A stretch of DNA of 64,000 nt. Source: Clostridiaceae bacterium 14S0207 (GTDB taxonomy: Bacteria; Bacillota; Clostridia; Clostridiales; Clostridiaceae). Position 1 is the first letter of the stretch. Each line of letters begins with the position of its first letter. The translations under genes were made by a program, and so were the position numbers. Where the stretch lies: contig CP026600.1 in NCBI GenBank assembly GCA_003288255.1, forward strand, positions 2,108,001-2,172,000, written 5' to 3'. The notes under the pieces were generated by a model. That model did no database searches, was not told the DNA's origin, and saw nothing but the letters and a program-made list of their open reading frames with translations. Below are positions 44,931 to 55,376 of this stretch, in pieces.

Positions 44931-47309
44931 CTATCTTAATTCAGCACCTAACTTATGTTCCAAAGCTCTTAAAATTTTATTGTGAACTTTATTAACTTCT
45001 TCATCTTTTAAAGTTTTTTCAGGTACTCTATAAATTAATGCATATGCTACACTCTTTTTACCATCTGGTATTTGTTTACCCTTATACACATCAAATAACT
45101 CTATACTTTCTAAAATATTTCCACCAGCTTTAACTATAGTTTCTTCTATTTCTTGTACTAAAATTTCATCATCAACTAAAATAGCTATATCTCTAGTAAC
45201 TGCAGGATACTTAGGAAGTGGCATATATTTCTTTTCTATATTAGCATTTTTAAATATTACATCTAAGTCTAATTCTGCAATATAACATCTATCTTCTACT
45301 TCATAATTATCACAAACATCTGGATGAATCTCTCCTACTACACCAACATATTGATTTTTAATATATAATGCTGCAGTTTTTCCAGGATGGAAAGATTTGT
45401 TTTCTGTTTCCCTTCTGAAACTTACTTTTTTAACACCTAAAGTTTCTAATAATTCTTCTACTATTCCTTTTAGGTTTAAATAATCTACATTACCATACAT
45501 CCCAATAGTAACTACATTTTTTTCAGTTGGTATTTTATTTTCATCTTCATTTTTAATGTAAACTTTACCCATTTCAAATAATCTAGCAAAGCTATTACTT
45601 CTTACATAGTTTCTTCCTAATGAATCCATCATAGATCCAACAGAAGTAGTTCTCATTACACTGAAATCTTCTCCTAAAGGATTTTTTATTTTAACAACAT
45701 TTCTTAATGAACTATCTTCCGCTATAAGTAATTTATCGAAAACCTTAGGACTTATAAATGAATAGCTAATAGATTGATTTAATCCACAAGAAATTAACGT
45801 ATCTACTACTTTTTCTTCTAATAATTGTTTTTCTGATTTTCCACCTTTAAGTGTTTCACAATGTGGAATTGTAGTTGGTATCTTATTATATCCATAAATT
45901 CTTGCAACTTCTTCTGCAACATCTTCTTTTATGTTCATATCACATCTAAATGTAGGTACTGATATAACTAAATCATCTTCTTTTACTTCAGTATTTAAAT
46001 CTAGACTATCTAATACTTTTTTCATTTCTTCTTTAGATATATCTATACCTAAGAATTTATTTATCCACTTAGAATCTACTGTTAAAGTATGAGGTTCTCT
46101 CTTTTCATTATATATATCAATTGTTCCTTCTACTACTTTTCCAATACCCAATGATTCTATTAAATTGCAAGCTCTATTCATTGCAGTTTCCACATTATTA
46201 GGATCTAATTCTTTTTCAAATTTTGTAGAAGCCTCTGTTCTTAATCCTAATTTTGCAGATGTTTTTCTAATAGAAACTGGATTAAAACTTGCACATTCTA
46301 AAATTATTTCTGTTGTATCATCTTTAACTTCAGAATTTAGTCCACCCATAACCCCTGCTATTGCAACAGTTCTATCTCCATCTTTTATGCAAAGAGTATT
46401 TTCATCTAATGTTCTTTCAACCTCATCTAATGTTGTGAACTTCTCTCCTTCTGATGCTCTTTCAATACATAGTAAATTATTTTTAATTTCTCTTCTATCA
46501 AAAGCATGCATTGGTTGACCTAATTCAACCATAACAAAGTTCGTTATATCTACTATGTTATTCTTTGGCTTTATTCCATATTCAATTAATCTATCTTGCA
46601 ACCATTTTGGCGATGGTTCAATTTTTACATTTTTAATAGCTTTTGTCATATATCTTTTGCATAATGAATCTTTAACTTCTACTTTTAACTCATTATGTAT
46701 ATTTGAAGATGAATCTTCTGTATAAGTTAACTCTGGCATTTTATAGCTTGTGCCTAAAGTGGCAGCTGTTTCTCTAGCTATACCAAGTACACTCATACAA
46801 TCTGGTCTATTAGAAGTTATTTCGAAATCAATTACAGCACTTTCAAGACCTAGTACCTCTTTAATATCTTTTCCTATTGGAGTATCTTCTGGCATTATCA
46901 TTAAGCCTTCTATAACTTTTCCGTCTGCCACTCCTATTTCTTCCTCTGAACAGAACATTCCGTTAGATACGATACCTCTTAATTTCCCCTTTTTAATTTT
47001 TGTTCCATCAAAAAGAGTTGCACCATGTAGTGCTACAGGTACTATATCATTTTCTTTCATATTTGTAGCTGCAGTTACTATTTGAATATTTTCTTCTTTT
47101 CCTATATTAACTGAACAAATAGATAATCTATCTGCCTCTGGATGTTTTTCTATTTGTTCTATTTTACAAGTAACTATATTTTCTATTTCTGCTCCTGTAA
47201 TAATAACCTCTTCCACTTTAGAACCACTTAGCGTTAATCTATCACCTAGCTCCTTTGGTGAAATATCTATATTAACATAATCTTTTAACCAATTATAAGG
47301 TACTTTCAT
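44931..47309 (-). CDS. pheT: Phenylalanine-tRNA ligase beta subunit
   Basis: A 792-residue PheT of normal length. It has an N-terminal tRNA-binding EMAP-like domain ([22 protein letters not shown] near 45-66), the B3/B4 editing region ([25 protein letters not shown]), the B5 domain ([24 protein letters not shown]) and the C-terminal FDX anticodon-binding domain ([16 protein letters not shown]). With PheS it forms the heterotetramer that charges tRNA-Phe. It starts 36 bases after pheS behind AGGAGG and is controlled by the upstream T-box. Confidence 0.97.
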   Translation of the reverse strand: MKVPYNWLKDYVNIDISPKELGDRLTLSGSKVEEVIITGAEIENIVTCKIEQIEKHPEADRLSICSVNIGKEENIQIVTAATNMKENDIVPVALHGATLFDGTKIKKGKLRGIVSNGMFCSEEEIGVADGKVIEGLMIMPEDTPIGKDIKEVLGLESAVIDFEITSNRPDCMSVLGIARETAATLGTSYKMPELTYTEDSSSNIHNELKVEVKDSLCKRYMTKAIKNVKIEPSPKWLQDRLIEYGIKPKNNIVDITNFVMVELGQPMHAFDRREIKNNLLCIERASEGEKFTTLDEVERTLDENTLCIKDGDRTVAIAGVMGGLNSEVKDDTTEIILECASFNPVSIRKTSAKLGLRTEASTKFEKELDPNNVETAMNRACNLIESLGIGKVVEGTIDIYNEKREPHTLTVDSKWINKFLGIDISKEEMKKVLDSLDLNTEVKEDDLVISVPTFRCDMNIKEDVAEEVARIYGYNKIPTTIPHCETLKGGKSEKQLLEEKVVDTLISCGLNQSISYSFISPKVFDKLLIAEDSSLRNVVKIKNPLGEDFSVMRTTSVGSMMDSLGRNYVRSNSFARLFEMGKVYIKNEDENKIPTEKNVVTIGMYGNVDYLNLKGIVEELLETLGVKKVSFRRETENKSFHPGKTAALYIKNQYVGVVGEIHPDVCDNYEVEDRCYIAELDLDVIFKNANIEKKYMPLPKYPAVTRDIAILVDDEILVQEIEETIVKAGGNILESIELFDVYKGKQIPDGKKSVAYALIYRVPEKTLKDEEVNKVHNKILRALEHKLGAELR

Positions 47310-47345
47310 TACTAAACCTCCTAAAAATTTTAATTTTAACTTAGA

Positions 47346-48365
47346 TTAGAATTGATTTAAGAATCTCATATCACTTTCATATAATAATCTAATATCATCT
47401 ATGCCATAATCAAGCATAACCATTCTATCAAGTCCAAAACCAAATGCAAATCCACTATATACTTCTGGATCTATACCACAATTTCTTAAAACATCTGGAT
47501 GAACCATACCACAACCTAATAACTCTATCCATCCACTACCTTTACATACTCTACATCCTTCTCCTTTACATACAAAACATGTAGCATCCATTTCTGCTGA
47601 TGGTTCTGTAAATGGGAAATGATGTGGTCTAAATTTAGTTTCCATTTTGTCACCAAACATCTTTTTAGTAAATAACTCTAATGTCCCTTTTAAATCTGCA
47701 AAAGTGATATTTTTATCTACAACCAATCCTTCTACTTGGTAGAAAATAGGTGAATGTGTAGCATCTACAGAGTCAGAACGATAAACTTTACCTGGAGATA
47801 TCATTTTAATTGGTGGTTTTTGTTTTTCCATTGTTCTTACTTGTACTGGAGATGTTTGAGTTCTTAATACCATATTATCATTAATATAAAAAGTATCTTG
47901 TTCTCCTCTTGCTGGGTGATCTTTAGGAATATTTAATGCCTCAAAATTATAGTGATCATATTCAACTTCTGGGCCTTCTTCTATTGAAAATCCCATAGAA
48001 ATAAATATATTTTTAATTTTTTCTAAAGTTAATTCTAGTGGATGTCTCTTTCCTACGCTACATTTAACTCCTGGCATAGAAATATCTATAACCTCATTTT
48101 TTAATTTAGCTTCCTTTTCTTTTTCTTTAATTGCTTTTACAGCTATTTCTATTTTACCTTCTATATCCTGTCTTATTTCATTTGCAACTTTACCTACTAT
48201 TGGTCTTTCTTCAACAGATAATGCACCCATTCCTCTTAATATTTGAGTAAGTTCTCCTTTTTTTCCTAAGAACTTAACTCTTATATTCTCTAAATTCTCT
48301 TTAGATGAAACCTTTTCAATTTCCTCTAAAGCACTCTTTTTTATTAATTCTAATTTTTCCTTCAT
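47346..48365 (-). CDS. pheS: Phenylalanine-tRNA ligase alpha subunit
   Basis: A 339-residue class II synthetase subunit. An N-terminal coiled coil is followed by motif 2 ([20 protein letters not shown]), [16 protein letters not shown], the [14 protein letters not shown] Cys-containing insert and motif 3 ([14 protein letters not shown]). It is the catalytic subunit for Phe activation. It lies directly downstream of a Phe-type T-box; AGGAGG stands before the ATG. Confidence 0.97.
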   Translation of the reverse strand: MKEKLELIKKSALEEIEKVSSKENLENIRVKFLGKKGELTQILRGMGALSVEERPIVGKVANEIRQDIEGKIEIAVKAIKEKEKEAKLKNEVIDISMPGVKCSVGKRHPLELTLEKIKNIFISMGFSIEEGPEVEYDHYNFEALNIPKDHPARGEQDTFYINDNMVLRTQTSPVQVRTMEKQKPPIKMISPGKVYRSDSVDATHSPIFYQVEGLVVDKNITFADLKGTLELFTKKMFGDKMETKFRPHHFPFTEPSAEMDATCFVCKGEGCRVCKGSGWIELLGCGMVHPDVLRNCGIDPEVYSGFAFGFGLDRMVMLDYGIDDIRLLYESDMRFLNQF

Positions 48366-48390
48366 CTTAATCCTCCTTTTAAAAAATTAT

Positions 48391-48670
48391 AAAAAAATAA
48401 AGCCCATCCACAAAGGGACGAACTTTCTCGCGGTACCACCCTAATTAATTTTATAAATTAGTATAAAATTAATACAAATTTTATAAAACTATCTTAACAT
48501 ATCTAACGGAAATATCCCGCCAATAACTACTGTTACTTCATCATTGGAGCTCCAGAGTGAACTTCAACATAAGATTATCTTAAGTATACTTTCAGTCTAT
48601 GATATACTCTCCCTTTAAGTATCTATAGTTTACTCTCTCTTTCATTGCTTTTTTTATTTTTTAACTTTTA
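48391..48670 (-). promoter_or_regulatory. T-box leader (tRNA-Phe) of pheST
   Basis: Minus strand: a Stem I region ends with GAAGTTCACTCTGGAG, in which TTC (48561-48559) is the specifier for Phe. The antiterminator core AGGGTGGTACCGCG is at about 48418-48432; its TGGT would pair with the ACCA end of uncharged tRNA-Phe. The competing terminator (GTCCC...GGATGGGC plus T run) spans about 48391-48419. Uncharged tRNA-Phe would allow readthrough into pheS. Confidence 0.93.
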
Positions 48671-48676
48671 CTACTT

Positions 48677-48705
48677 ATTATAAATGTTTTAAAGTAAGTT
48701 TTCAA
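48677..48705 (-). promoter_or_regulatory. Promoter of the pheST T-box transcript
   Basis: Minus strand: TTGAAA (48705-48700), 17 bases, TATAAT (48682-48677). It overlaps the region just beyond the rRNA methylase stop codon, so pheST has an independent promoter. Confidence 0.75.
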
Positions 48706-48708
48706 GTA

Positions 48709-49500
48709 TTATTTAAATCTATTCTGTCGAACAATTTCATACATCATAATTGCAGCTGCTATAGATGCATTTAAAGATTCCGCATCCCCAGGCATAGGTA
48801 ATTTAACTAATGTATCACTAAGTTCTATGATCTCATCACTAATACCATTTCCTTCATTTCCTACAACTATTATAACATTTTCTTTTAAATCTAAATCGTA
48901 AAAATCTTTATCCGTATGAAGAAAAGAACTTATAACCTTAAAACCTTTTTCCTTAAGACTTAATATACAACTTAAATCTTTATCCATAACAACGGGTACC
49001 TTAAAAATAGATCCCATGGTAGATCTTAAAGTTTTTTCATTATATAGATCAACTGTACCTTTTCTTAAAATAACTCCTAAAGCACCTGATGCATGTGCTG
49101 TTCTAATTATAGTTCCTAAGTTTCCTGGATCTTGTACCCTGTCAACAAATATATAAAATCCATTTTTCTTTTCTGTATTAAGTATTTTATTATTTACTAC
49201 GGCTAAAATTCCTTGAGAATTTTCTGTTCCACATACAACTTTAAAACTTTCCTTACTTAATGAACATACTCTTATATCGCTTGATATTTGATTTATAAAA
49301 AGAACGTTTTCCTCTCTTTGAAGGAATTCTTCATTTATAACTACACATTCTATAGAAAATGATGATTTAAGCGCCTCCTCAGTAAATCTAAGACCTTCTA
49401 CAATAAATTGATTTTTTTCTTCTCTGTATTTTTTTTCTTTTAATTTTTTTAATTCTTTTATTAAAGGATTGTTTTTACTTTGAATATATTCTAAATTCAC
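48709..49500 (-). CDS. TrmH/SpoU family RNA 2'-O-methyltransferase
   Basis: A 263-residue SPOUT methyltransferase. The N-terminal substrate-binding domain (residues 1-100) starts IQSKNNPLIKELKKLKEKKYR. The knotted catalytic domain has VDRVQDPGNLGTIIRTAHASG (motif 1), IIVVGNEGNGISDE (motif 2) and LPMPGDAESLNASIAAAI (motif 3). It probably methylates a ribose in 23S rRNA; the exact site is unknown. It lies between ktrA and the pheST leader, in the usual clostridial order. Confidence 0.9.
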   Translation of the reverse strand: MNLEYIQSKNNPLIKELKKLKEKKYREEKNQFIVEGLRFTEEALKSSFSIECVVINEEFLQREENVLFINQISSDIRVCSLSKESFKVVCGTENSQGILAVVNNKILNTEKKNGFYIFVDRVQDPGNLGTIIRTAHASGALGVILRKGTVDLYNEKTLRSTMGSIFKVPVVMDKDLSCILSLKEKGFKVISSFLHTDKDFYDLDLKENVIIVVGNEGNGISDEIIELSDTLVKLPMPGDAESLNASIAAAIMMYEIVRQNRFK

Positions 49501-49517
49501 TTAAAATAACTCCTTAA

Positions 49518-50177
49518 TTACTTTATATTATTTTCAAGTTTATTTAATTCCTCTATGCTTCCAATAGCTACTATAATATCTCCTTCTCTAATAACTTCAT
49601 TAGCTAGAGGAGAAACATCTACTCCATCCTCTCTCTTAATTGCCATTACATTTATGCCATAATTACTTCTTACATTCAATTCTTTAAGAGTTTTTCCATG
49701 CCATCCGCTTGGAGTTAAAAATTCTGCTAAACTATAGTCTGGAGATAATTCAATATACTCAAGTATATTAGAAAATACTAATCCATGTGCTACTCTTATT
49801 CCCATATCTTTTTCTGGGAAAACAACCTTATCCGCACCTAACTTTTTCAAAACTTTAGCATGCATGGCATTATTAGCTTTTGTAACAACAAGTTTTATTC
49901 CTAATTCCTTTAATAAAATTGTAGCCATAATACTAGCTTGAATATCTGCCCCAATACTAACTATTGCTACATCAAAATTTCTAACACCAACTTCTCTTAA
50001 TGACAATTCATCTGTAGCATCCGCCTGAATTGCATGAGTTACATTATTAGCTATATTTTGTATTCTCTCTTCATCAATATCTATAACTAAAACATCATTT
50101 CCTAAACTATATAATGTTTCTGCTATAGAAGTTCCAAATCTCCCAAGTCCTATTACAACATATTGTTTTTTACTCAT
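49518..50177 (-). CDS. ktrA: KtrA/TrkA-type RCK regulator of potassium uptake
   Basis: A 219-residue cytoplasmic ring subunit. The RCK_N Rossmann domain has VVIGLGRFGTSIAE (residues 6-19) for ATP/ADP or NAD. The RCK_C domain (about 135-219) is where c-di-AMP binds in Firmicute KtrA. It gates the KtrB channel encoded directly upstream (8-base spacing to ktrB's stop region). ATG 50177 follows GAGGTG; the upstream GTG at 50183 is not well placed. Confidence 0.93.
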   Translation of the reverse strand: MSKKQYVVIGLGRFGTSIAETLYSLGNDVLVIDIDEERIQNIANNVTHAIQADATDELSLREVGVRNFDVAIVSIGADIQASIMATILLKELGIKLVVTKANNAMHAKVLKKLGADKVVFPEKDMGIRVAHGLVFSNILEYIELSPDYSLAEFLTPSGWHGKTLKELNVRSNYGINVMAIKREDGVDVSPLANEVIREGDIIVAIGSIEELNKLENNIK

Positions 50178-50190
50178 AATCACACCTCTT

Positions 50191-51558
50191 TTATCCTACT
50201 AATATTTTCTCTTCTGGATATTTTATATTTACTCTATTTCCACCTTTATTTGTTAAAGCAAGAACTATAGTAAGTGGACCAACTCTACCAAAATACATAG
50301 AAATAGCAATTATTATTTTACCCAAAGCACTTAATTTAGTAGTAATTCCTAAAGTTACCCCAACTGTACCAAAAGCTGATACTACTTCATATAAAATTTG
50401 TTCTAATGTAAATCCTGGATCAGTAAATGATAATACTAATGTCACTATTGTTATTAACATAAGACTAATTATAAATATAACTATAGCTTTATATACTATT
50501 TCTTTACAAAGTCTCTTATTACATATTTCTGTATCTTCTCTTCCTTTAATAAGTGATAATATAGTAAAAATTAATACAGCCATAGTTGTAGTTTTAATTC
50601 CCCCAGCAGTAGATCCTGGAGAACCACCTATAAACATAAGTACTATAGTCAAAATTTTACTAGATAAAGTCATTCCAGATGTAGATACAGAATTAAATCC
50701 CGCCGTTCTAGGTGATACAGATGCAAAGAATGAATTTAAAAGTTTATCTTTAAAACTCATATTTTGCATGGTATTAGGATTATTCATTTCAAATATAAAA
50801 AATAATATTGTTCCTCCGATAAGTAATATAGCTGTGGTTGCTATAGCAATCTTTGTATGAAGTGAAAATTTCCTTTTCTTATGAGTATTATATAATTCAC
50901 TCCAAACAAAGAATCCTAATCCTCCAGTAACTATTAAAAAAGAAATAGTTAATATAACTACTGAATTACTAGAATACGAAGTTAAACTACTAAAATTACC
51001 TATGAGATCAAATCCAGCATTACAAAACCCTGAAATTGAATGAAATAAACTATAACAAATACCTTTTAATACTCCAAACTGTGGAATAAATTGAGTAGAT
51101 AATATAAGTGCACCTATTCCTTCAATAGAAAAGGTAAATAATAGTACATATTTTGATAACTTAACCAATCCTTGTAGAGAGAAAAAATTCATCGCCTCTT
51201 GCATAACCATTCTCTCTTTTAAAGTTATCTTTTTTCCTAACAATAAAAATACTAAAGTGGTAAAAGACATAAATCCTAATCCACCTATTTGAATTAAAGT
51301 TATTATAACCGTTTTTCCAAAAGTGCTCCAATAAGTTCCAGTATCCTTAGTTACTAATCCTGTAACACACACTGCAGATGTAGATGTGAAAATACAATCT
51401 ATAAAACTAGTACTTTGACCTTTAGCTGATGAAATAGGTAATGATAATAAAATTGCTCCTATTAATATAACACATGCAAATCCCAAAGCAAGTATTTGTG
51501 CTGGCCTTAGTTTTCTGCTAGGACTGCTTGATTTGATATCGTTCCCCTTTAAAGTCAT
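50191..51558 (-). CDS. ktrB: KtrB/TrkH-type potassium (Na+-dependent) transporter
   Basis: A 455-residue four-repeat membrane protein of the Trk/Ktr superfamily. Pore loops are visible as FTSTSAVCVTGL (P1), SISGFCNAGFDL (P2), SVSPRTAGFNS (P3) and SAFGTVGVTLG (P4), each with the selectivity-filter Gly. A glycine-rich gate segment GGSPGSTAGGIK follows P3. With KtrA it mediates K+ uptake. Its promoter is at 51655-51682 with a leader under 100 bases, too short for the c-di-AMP riboswitch known from some ktrAB operons. Confidence 0.93.
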   Translation of the reverse strand: MTLKGNDIKSSSPSRKLRPAQILALGFACVILIGAILLSLPISSAKGQSTSFIDCIFTSTSAVCVTGLVTKDTGTYWSTFGKTVIITLIQIGGLGFMSFTTLVFLLLGKKITLKERMVMQEAMNFFSLQGLVKLSKYVLLFTFSIEGIGALILSTQFIPQFGVLKGICYSLFHSISGFCNAGFDLIGNFSSLTSYSSNSVVILTISFLIVTGGLGFFVWSELYNTHKKRKFSLHTKIAIATTAILLIGGTILFFIFEMNNPNTMQNMSFKDKLLNSFFASVSPRTAGFNSVSTSGMTLSSKILTIVLMFIGGSPGSTAGGIKTTTMAVLIFTILSLIKGREDTEICNKRLCKEIVYKAIVIFIISLMLITIVTLVLSFTDPGFTLEQILYEVVSAFGTVGVTLGITTKLSALGKIIIAISMYFGRVGPLTIVLALTNKGGNRVNIKYPEEKILVG

Positions 51559-51654
51559 ATTTCCTTAAAACCTCCAACAGTTTATTTCCTTTACAACTCC
51601 TTTAGTTATATTATTTGTTACTTAGAAAAATTTATTTAATTAAAATATAAATAT

Positions 51655-51682
51655 AGTATATCACTTCAATGTTAATTTTCAA
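51655..51682 (-). promoter_or_regulatory. Promoter of ktrBA
   Basis: Minus strand: TTGAAA (51682-51677), 16 bases, TATACT (51660-51655); the ktrB start is about 96 bases downstream. Confidence 0.65.
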
Positions 51683-51726
51683 TTATGTGATTAAAAAATA
51701 TTGAAATAATTTTATTGAAATAAAAA

Positions 51727-51746
51727 AATGCAGCCGCAGCTGCATT
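51727..51746 (-). terminator. rplT operon terminator
   Basis: AATGCAGC and GCTGCATT flank a CGCA tetraloop (51727-51746). The minus strand then runs into TTTTTTTATTT. It is a textbook terminator ten bases after the rplT stop. Confidence 0.93.
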
Positions 51747-51756
51747 AAAGCATTTA

Positions 51757-52119
51757 TTATTTAGATTCTAATTGTTTTTTTGCAACTTCTACTAATTCAG
51801 CAAAAGCTTTTGAATCATTTATAGCTATTTCAGAAAGCATTTTTCTGTTTATATCTATACCAGCTAATTTTATTCCATTCATAAATCTAGAATAAGACAT
51901 ACCATTTATTCTTGTAGCAGCATTTATTCTAGCTATCCAAAGTTTTCTAAAATCTCTCTTCTTTAACTTTCTTCCTATGAATGCATTATTTAAAGCTCTT
52001 ATTACTGTAGCATTAGCTGTTCTGAATAATTTACTTCTTGAACCATAATAACCTTTTGCAAGTTTTAATACTTTTTTATGTTTTTTACGAGCATTTACAG
52101 CCTTTTTAACTCTTGCCAT
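51757..52119 (-). CDS. rplT: 50S ribosomal protein L20
   Basis: A 120-residue, very basic L20 of normal length: [32 protein letters not shown], then [24 protein letters not shown]-type helices (here ...[10 protein letters not shown]). It binds 23S rRNA early in 50S assembly and in Bacillus represses its own operon through the leader. It is third in infC-rpmI-rplT, ending at a strong terminator. Confidence 0.97.
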   Translation of the reverse strand: MARVKKAVNARKKHKKVLKLAKGYYGSRSKLFRTANATVIRALNNAFIGRKLKKRDFRKLWIARINAATRINGMSYSRFMNGIKLAGIDINRKMLSEIAINDSKAFAELVEVAKKQLESK

Positions 52120-52144
52120 TTCACTACCTCCTTAAGTATTCGAA

Positions 52145-52342
52145 TTATAGATATGGTAATAATTTCTTCATTACTTTTTCTTGACTATCAGAAACTAAAG
52201 TTGATTTTCTTAAGTTTCTCTTAGTTTTTGATGATTTAGATGTTAATAAATGTCCCTTGTAAGCTTTAGCTCTCTTAAGCTTTCCAGTTCCAGTTTTCTT
52301 AAATCTCTTTGCAGCACCTCTATGAGTTTTCATTTTTGGCAT
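52145..52342 (-). CDS. rpmI: 50S ribosomal protein L35
   Basis: A 65-residue L35: [23 protein letters not shown], then [20 protein letters not shown]. Size and position between infC and rplT are standard. Confidence 0.97.
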   Translation of the reverse strand: MPKMKTHRGAAKRFKKTGTGKLKRAKAYKGHLLTSKSSKTKRNLRKSTLVSDSQEKVMKKLLPYL

Positions 52343-52365
52343 AATAAGTTCCTCCTTATCATTTT

Positions 52366-52878
52366 TTATTTTTTAGGAGCTATAATTAAAATCATGTTTC
52401 TTCCTTCTAATTTAGCATGTTTTTCAATTACACAAACTTCTTCAACCTTTTCATAGAACTTATCAAGAATCTTTTGTCCTATATGGGAATAGTCTGCTTC
52501 TCTGCCCCTAAATCTAACAGTTACTTTTACTTTATTTCCATCTAGTAAAAATTTTCTAGCATTGTTAGCTTTTATTGAAATATCATGTTCTTCTATTGTT
52601 GGGCTAAGTCTAACCTCTTTAATATTAATAACCTTTTGTTTTTTCTTAGCTTCTTTATTTTTTTTAGCCTGTTCGTAAATAAACTTTCCATAATCCATTA
52701 TTTTGCATACTGGTGGATTTGCACCAGGAGACATTAGAACTAAATCTACTTCTCTTTCTTCTGCAATTTTTAGAGCTTCCTGTGAAGACATTATTCCTAA
52801 TTGCTCTCCACCATCAGCAACAACTCTAACTTCTTTTTCTTTTATTTCTTCGTTTAAAAGCACTTCTTTTTTACTGAT
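52366..52878 (-). CDS. infC: Translation initiation factor IF-3 (AUC start)
   Basis: A 170-residue IF-3. The N domain has [13 protein letters not shown] and [16 protein letters not shown]; the linker is Lys-rich; the C domain has [24 protein letters not shown] and [11 protein letters not shown] place the start at ATC 52878-52876: GGAGG lies eight bases upstream, and the protein then begins as in Bacillus IF-3, whose gene starts with AUU (ISK...NE.I alignment). The GTG at 52887 overlaps the Shine-Dalgarno and is unusable. Rare start codons let IF-3 limit its own translation. First gene of infC-rpmI-rplT. Confidence 0.93.
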   Translation of the reverse strand: MSKKEVLLNEEIKEKEVRVVADGGEQLGIMSSQEALKIAEEREVDLVLMSPGANPPVCKIMDYGKFIYEQAKKNKEAKKKQKVINIKEVRLSPTIEEHDISIKANNARKFLLDGNKVKVTVRFRGREADYSHIGQKILDKFYEKVEEVCVIEKHAKLEGRNMILIIAPKK

Positions 52879-52911
52879 ATTAGACACCTCCTACGGCACT
52901 AAAAAAATTAA

Positions 52912-53067
52912 TTCTATATAAAAATAAGAGACGGTAAAATGCCGTCTCTTTATATACAAGTAACCTATACAATAAATTTCTTTTAAACTATAACCTAACT
53001 AGCATTGCTGTTAGGTGAGAAACGACAATTTCTTCTTTAACCCTCATTTATATTTAATTTTAACAAC
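52912..53067 (-). promoter_or_regulatory. infC-rpmI-rplT leader with attenuator (L20 leader-like)
   Basis: The transcript from the promoter at 53074 has a leader of about 180 bases. It contains a CCTAAC/GTTAGG hairpin (around 53000-53016) and then a strong intrinsic terminator, AAGAGACGG (52926-52934) with CCGTCTCTT (52942-52950) and a T tract, all before infC. This is the layout of the Firmicute L20 leader, where L20 promotes termination. Assignment to that Rfam family is by position, not by computed structure. Confidence 0.7.
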
Positions 53068-53073
53068 AAAAAC

Positions 53074-53102
53074 ATTATATATCTAAGAATCTGTTTTGTC
53101 AA
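53074..53102 (-). promoter_or_regulatory. Consensus promoter of the infC operon
   Basis: Minus strand: TTGACA (53102-53097), 17 bases, TATAAT (53079-53074), a perfect sigma A consensus just after the thrS stop codon. Confidence 0.88.
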
Positions 53103-53107
53103 GAAAT

Positions 53108-55015
53108 TTATTTTGCTTTTATTTTTATTTCTTCTTTAATCTTTGCAATAAATTCTTCTATTTCAAAAGTTCCTAAATCGCCTTCTTTTCTACTTCTTAT
53201 AGCAACTTTATTTTCTTCCATCTCTTTGTTACCTAAAACAATCATATAAGGAACTTTAGCTAATTGAGCTTCTCTAATTTTATAACCAATTTTTTCATTT
53301 CTTAGATCTAGTTCAACTCTTATATCTTCAGATTTTAATCTATCGTATATTTCTTTAGCATAATCACTTTGAGCATCTGTTATATTCATTATCTTAACTT
53401 GTATTGGTGCAAGCCATGTTGGGAATGCTCCTGCATAGTGTTCTATTAAAATTCCTATAAATCTTTCAATACTTCCAAATATAACTCTATGAACCATAAC
53501 TGGTCTATGTTTTTCACCATCAGCTCCGATATAAGTTAAATCAAATCTTTCTGGCATTTGGAAATCAAGCTGAATTGTAGCACATTGCCATGTTCTTCCT
53601 AAGCAATCTTTAAGATGAATATCGATCTTAGGACCATAGAATGCTCCATCACCTTCATTGATCTTATATTCTTTTCCTATACTTTCTAAAGCATCTCTTA
53701 AACTTTGAGTAGCTATTTCCCAATCTTCATCGCTTCCCATAGAATCTTCTGGTCTTGTTGATACTTCAACAAAATATTCAAATCCAAATACATTATAGAA
53801 CTTATCTACAAGTTGCATAACTCCTATAATTTCTTCTCTTATTTGATCTCTTGTCATAAATATATGTGCGTCATCTTGTGTAAAACATCTAACTCTCATT
53901 AATCCATGTAATGCACCAGATAATTCATGTCTATGAACTAAACCAAGTTCTGCAAGTCTTAATGGGAACTCTTTATATGAGTGTAGTCCACTCTTATAAA
54001 CTAAAATTCCACCTGGACAATTCATTGGTTTTATAGCATAATCTTCATTATCTATTTTTGTAAAATACATATTATCTTGATAGTGATCCCAGTGACCTGA
54101 TCTATGCCATAAAGCTTCATTTAATATTATTGGAGTTTTTATTTCTTGATATCCAGCTTTAGTATGCATTTCTCTCCAAAATTCTTCTAAAGTATTTCTA
54201 ACAACCATTCCCTTTGGATAGAAAAATGGGAATCCTGGACCTTCTTCAAGCATTCCAAATAACTCTAATTCTTTACCTAATTTTCTATGATCTCTTTTTT
54301 TAGCTTCTTCTAATAAGTTTAGGTATGCTTCTAACTCACTTTTTTTAGTAAAAGCTGTACCATATATTCTTTGAAGCATCTTATTCTTCTCATCGCCTCT
54401 CCAATAAGCACCAGCTATTGAAAGAAGTTTAACAGCTTTAACGATTTTTGTACTTGGTACATGAGGACCTGCACATAAATCAGTAAATTCATCTTGTTTA
54501 TAAAAAGAAATAACTTCATCTTCTGGTAAGTCTTCTATTAATTCAACTTTATAATCTTCATTCTTTTCTTTCATTAATGCAATAGCTTCTTCTCTTGGAA
54601 GTTCAAATCTTTCAATTTTTATATCTTCCTTAACTATTTTCTCCATTTCTTTTTCTATTTTTTCTAATATTTCTGGAGTAAATGAAAAATCAGCATCAAA
54701 ATCATAATAGAATCCATTATCAATTGCTGGTCCTATTGCAAGCTTAACTTCTGGGTATAATCTCTTTACAGCTTGAGCTAAAATATGAGAAGCTGTGTGT
54801 CTTAATGTCTTTTGTCCATCCTCATCAGCAAAAGTTAAAATTTCTAACTGACTATCTTCATTTATTTCATGCATTAAATCTGCTTTTTCTCCATTTAAAT
54901 AAGCACCTAATGCTTTTTTATACAAAGCTGGACTTATTTTCATTGCTACATCACTAATTTTTGTTCCTTTTTCAACCTCAATTATTTTTCCATCTTTTAA
55001 AGTTACTTTAATCAT
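53108..55015 (-). CDS. thrS: Threonine-tRNA ligase
   Basis: A 635-residue ThrRS. It has an N-terminal TGS domain (residues 1-62), an editing domain with [16 protein letters not shown] and the Cys/His set in [11 protein letters not shown], the class II core with motif 2 ([21 protein letters not shown]) and the zinc-site Cys in [13 protein letters not shown], motif 3 region, and the C-terminal anticodon-binding domain ([15 protein letters not shown] onward). It charges tRNA-Thr. The gene lies downstream of a Thr-type T-box and ytxC. Confidence 0.97.
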   Translation of the reverse strand: MIKVTLKDGKIIEVEKGTKISDVAMKISPALYKKALGAYLNGEKADLMHEINEDSQLEILTFADEDGQKTLRHTASHILAQAVKRLYPEVKLAIGPAIDNGFYYDFDADFSFTPEILEKIEKEMEKIVKEDIKIERFELPREEAIALMKEKNEDYKVELIEDLPEDEVISFYKQDEFTDLCAGPHVPSTKIVKAVKLLSIAGAYWRGDEKNKMLQRIYGTAFTKKSELEAYLNLLEEAKKRDHRKLGKELELFGMLEEGPGFPFFYPKGMVVRNTLEEFWREMHTKAGYQEIKTPIILNEALWHRSGHWDHYQDNMYFTKIDNEDYAIKPMNCPGGILVYKSGLHSYKEFPLRLAELGLVHRHELSGALHGLMRVRCFTQDDAHIFMTRDQIREEIIGVMQLVDKFYNVFGFEYFVEVSTRPEDSMGSDEDWEIATQSLRDALESIGKEYKINEGDGAFYGPKIDIHLKDCLGRTWQCATIQLDFQMPERFDLTYIGADGEKHRPVMVHRVIFGSIERFIGILIEHYAGAFPTWLAPIQVKIMNITDAQSDYAKEIYDRLKSEDIRVELDLRNEKIGYKIREAQLAKVPYMIVLGNKEMEENKVAIRSRKEGDLGTFEIEEFIAKIKEEIKIKAK

Positions 55016-55045
55016 TTTTTTATCCTCCTTATTTAATTTTGAATA

Positions 55046-55334
55046 TAAAAAAACTCATCCCAAACACATGGGACGAGTTGTCGTGATTCCACCCAATTTA
55101 ATAGAAAAACACTTTAATAAAAGTATATAAAATTACTTTTATTATACTTTTCTATTATCTCATTTATCATTAACGCTGAAAAACGTAAATATCTACTTTA
55201 ATTTCAATATCATACTCCAAGGTGGTTTTCAATAAAACTTATCCAGAAGAATTTTCAGCCAAAGATTCTTCCTCTCTGAGAATAGTAATTTATTTACTCT
55301 TCCTTTTCATTGCATTTAACATATTTATTTTATA
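55046..55334 (-). promoter_or_regulatory. T-box leader (tRNA-Thr) of thrS
   Basis: Minus strand: Stem I contains GAAAACCACCTTGGAG, in which ACC (55226-55224) is the Thr specifier. The antiterminator GGGTGGAATCACG has TGGA, matching a UCCA tRNA end (discriminator U). The terminator pairs ACTCATCCCA (55053-55062) with TGGGACGAGT (55069-55078) and ends in seven T. The antiterminator departs from the usual TGGNACCGCG in its 3' half. Together with its promoter it fills the 361-base gap before thrS. Confidence 0.92.
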
Positions 55335-55340
55335 AAAATT

Positions 55341-55369
55341 AGTTTATCATAAAAATATTTTTATATCAA
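55341..55369 (-). promoter_or_regulatory. Promoter of the thrS T-box transcript
   Basis: Minus strand: TTGATA (55369-55364), 17 bases, TAAACT (55346-55341) with TG one base upstream (extended -10). Confidence 0.6.
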
Positions 55370-55376
55370 GAGTGTT

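Noticed and set aside
51559-51720. c-di-AMP (ydaO-type) riboswitch ahead of ktrB, as in Bacillus ktrAB.
   Set aside because: The promoter lies less than 100 bases from the start codon, too short for that riboswitch, and no matching motifs are visible.
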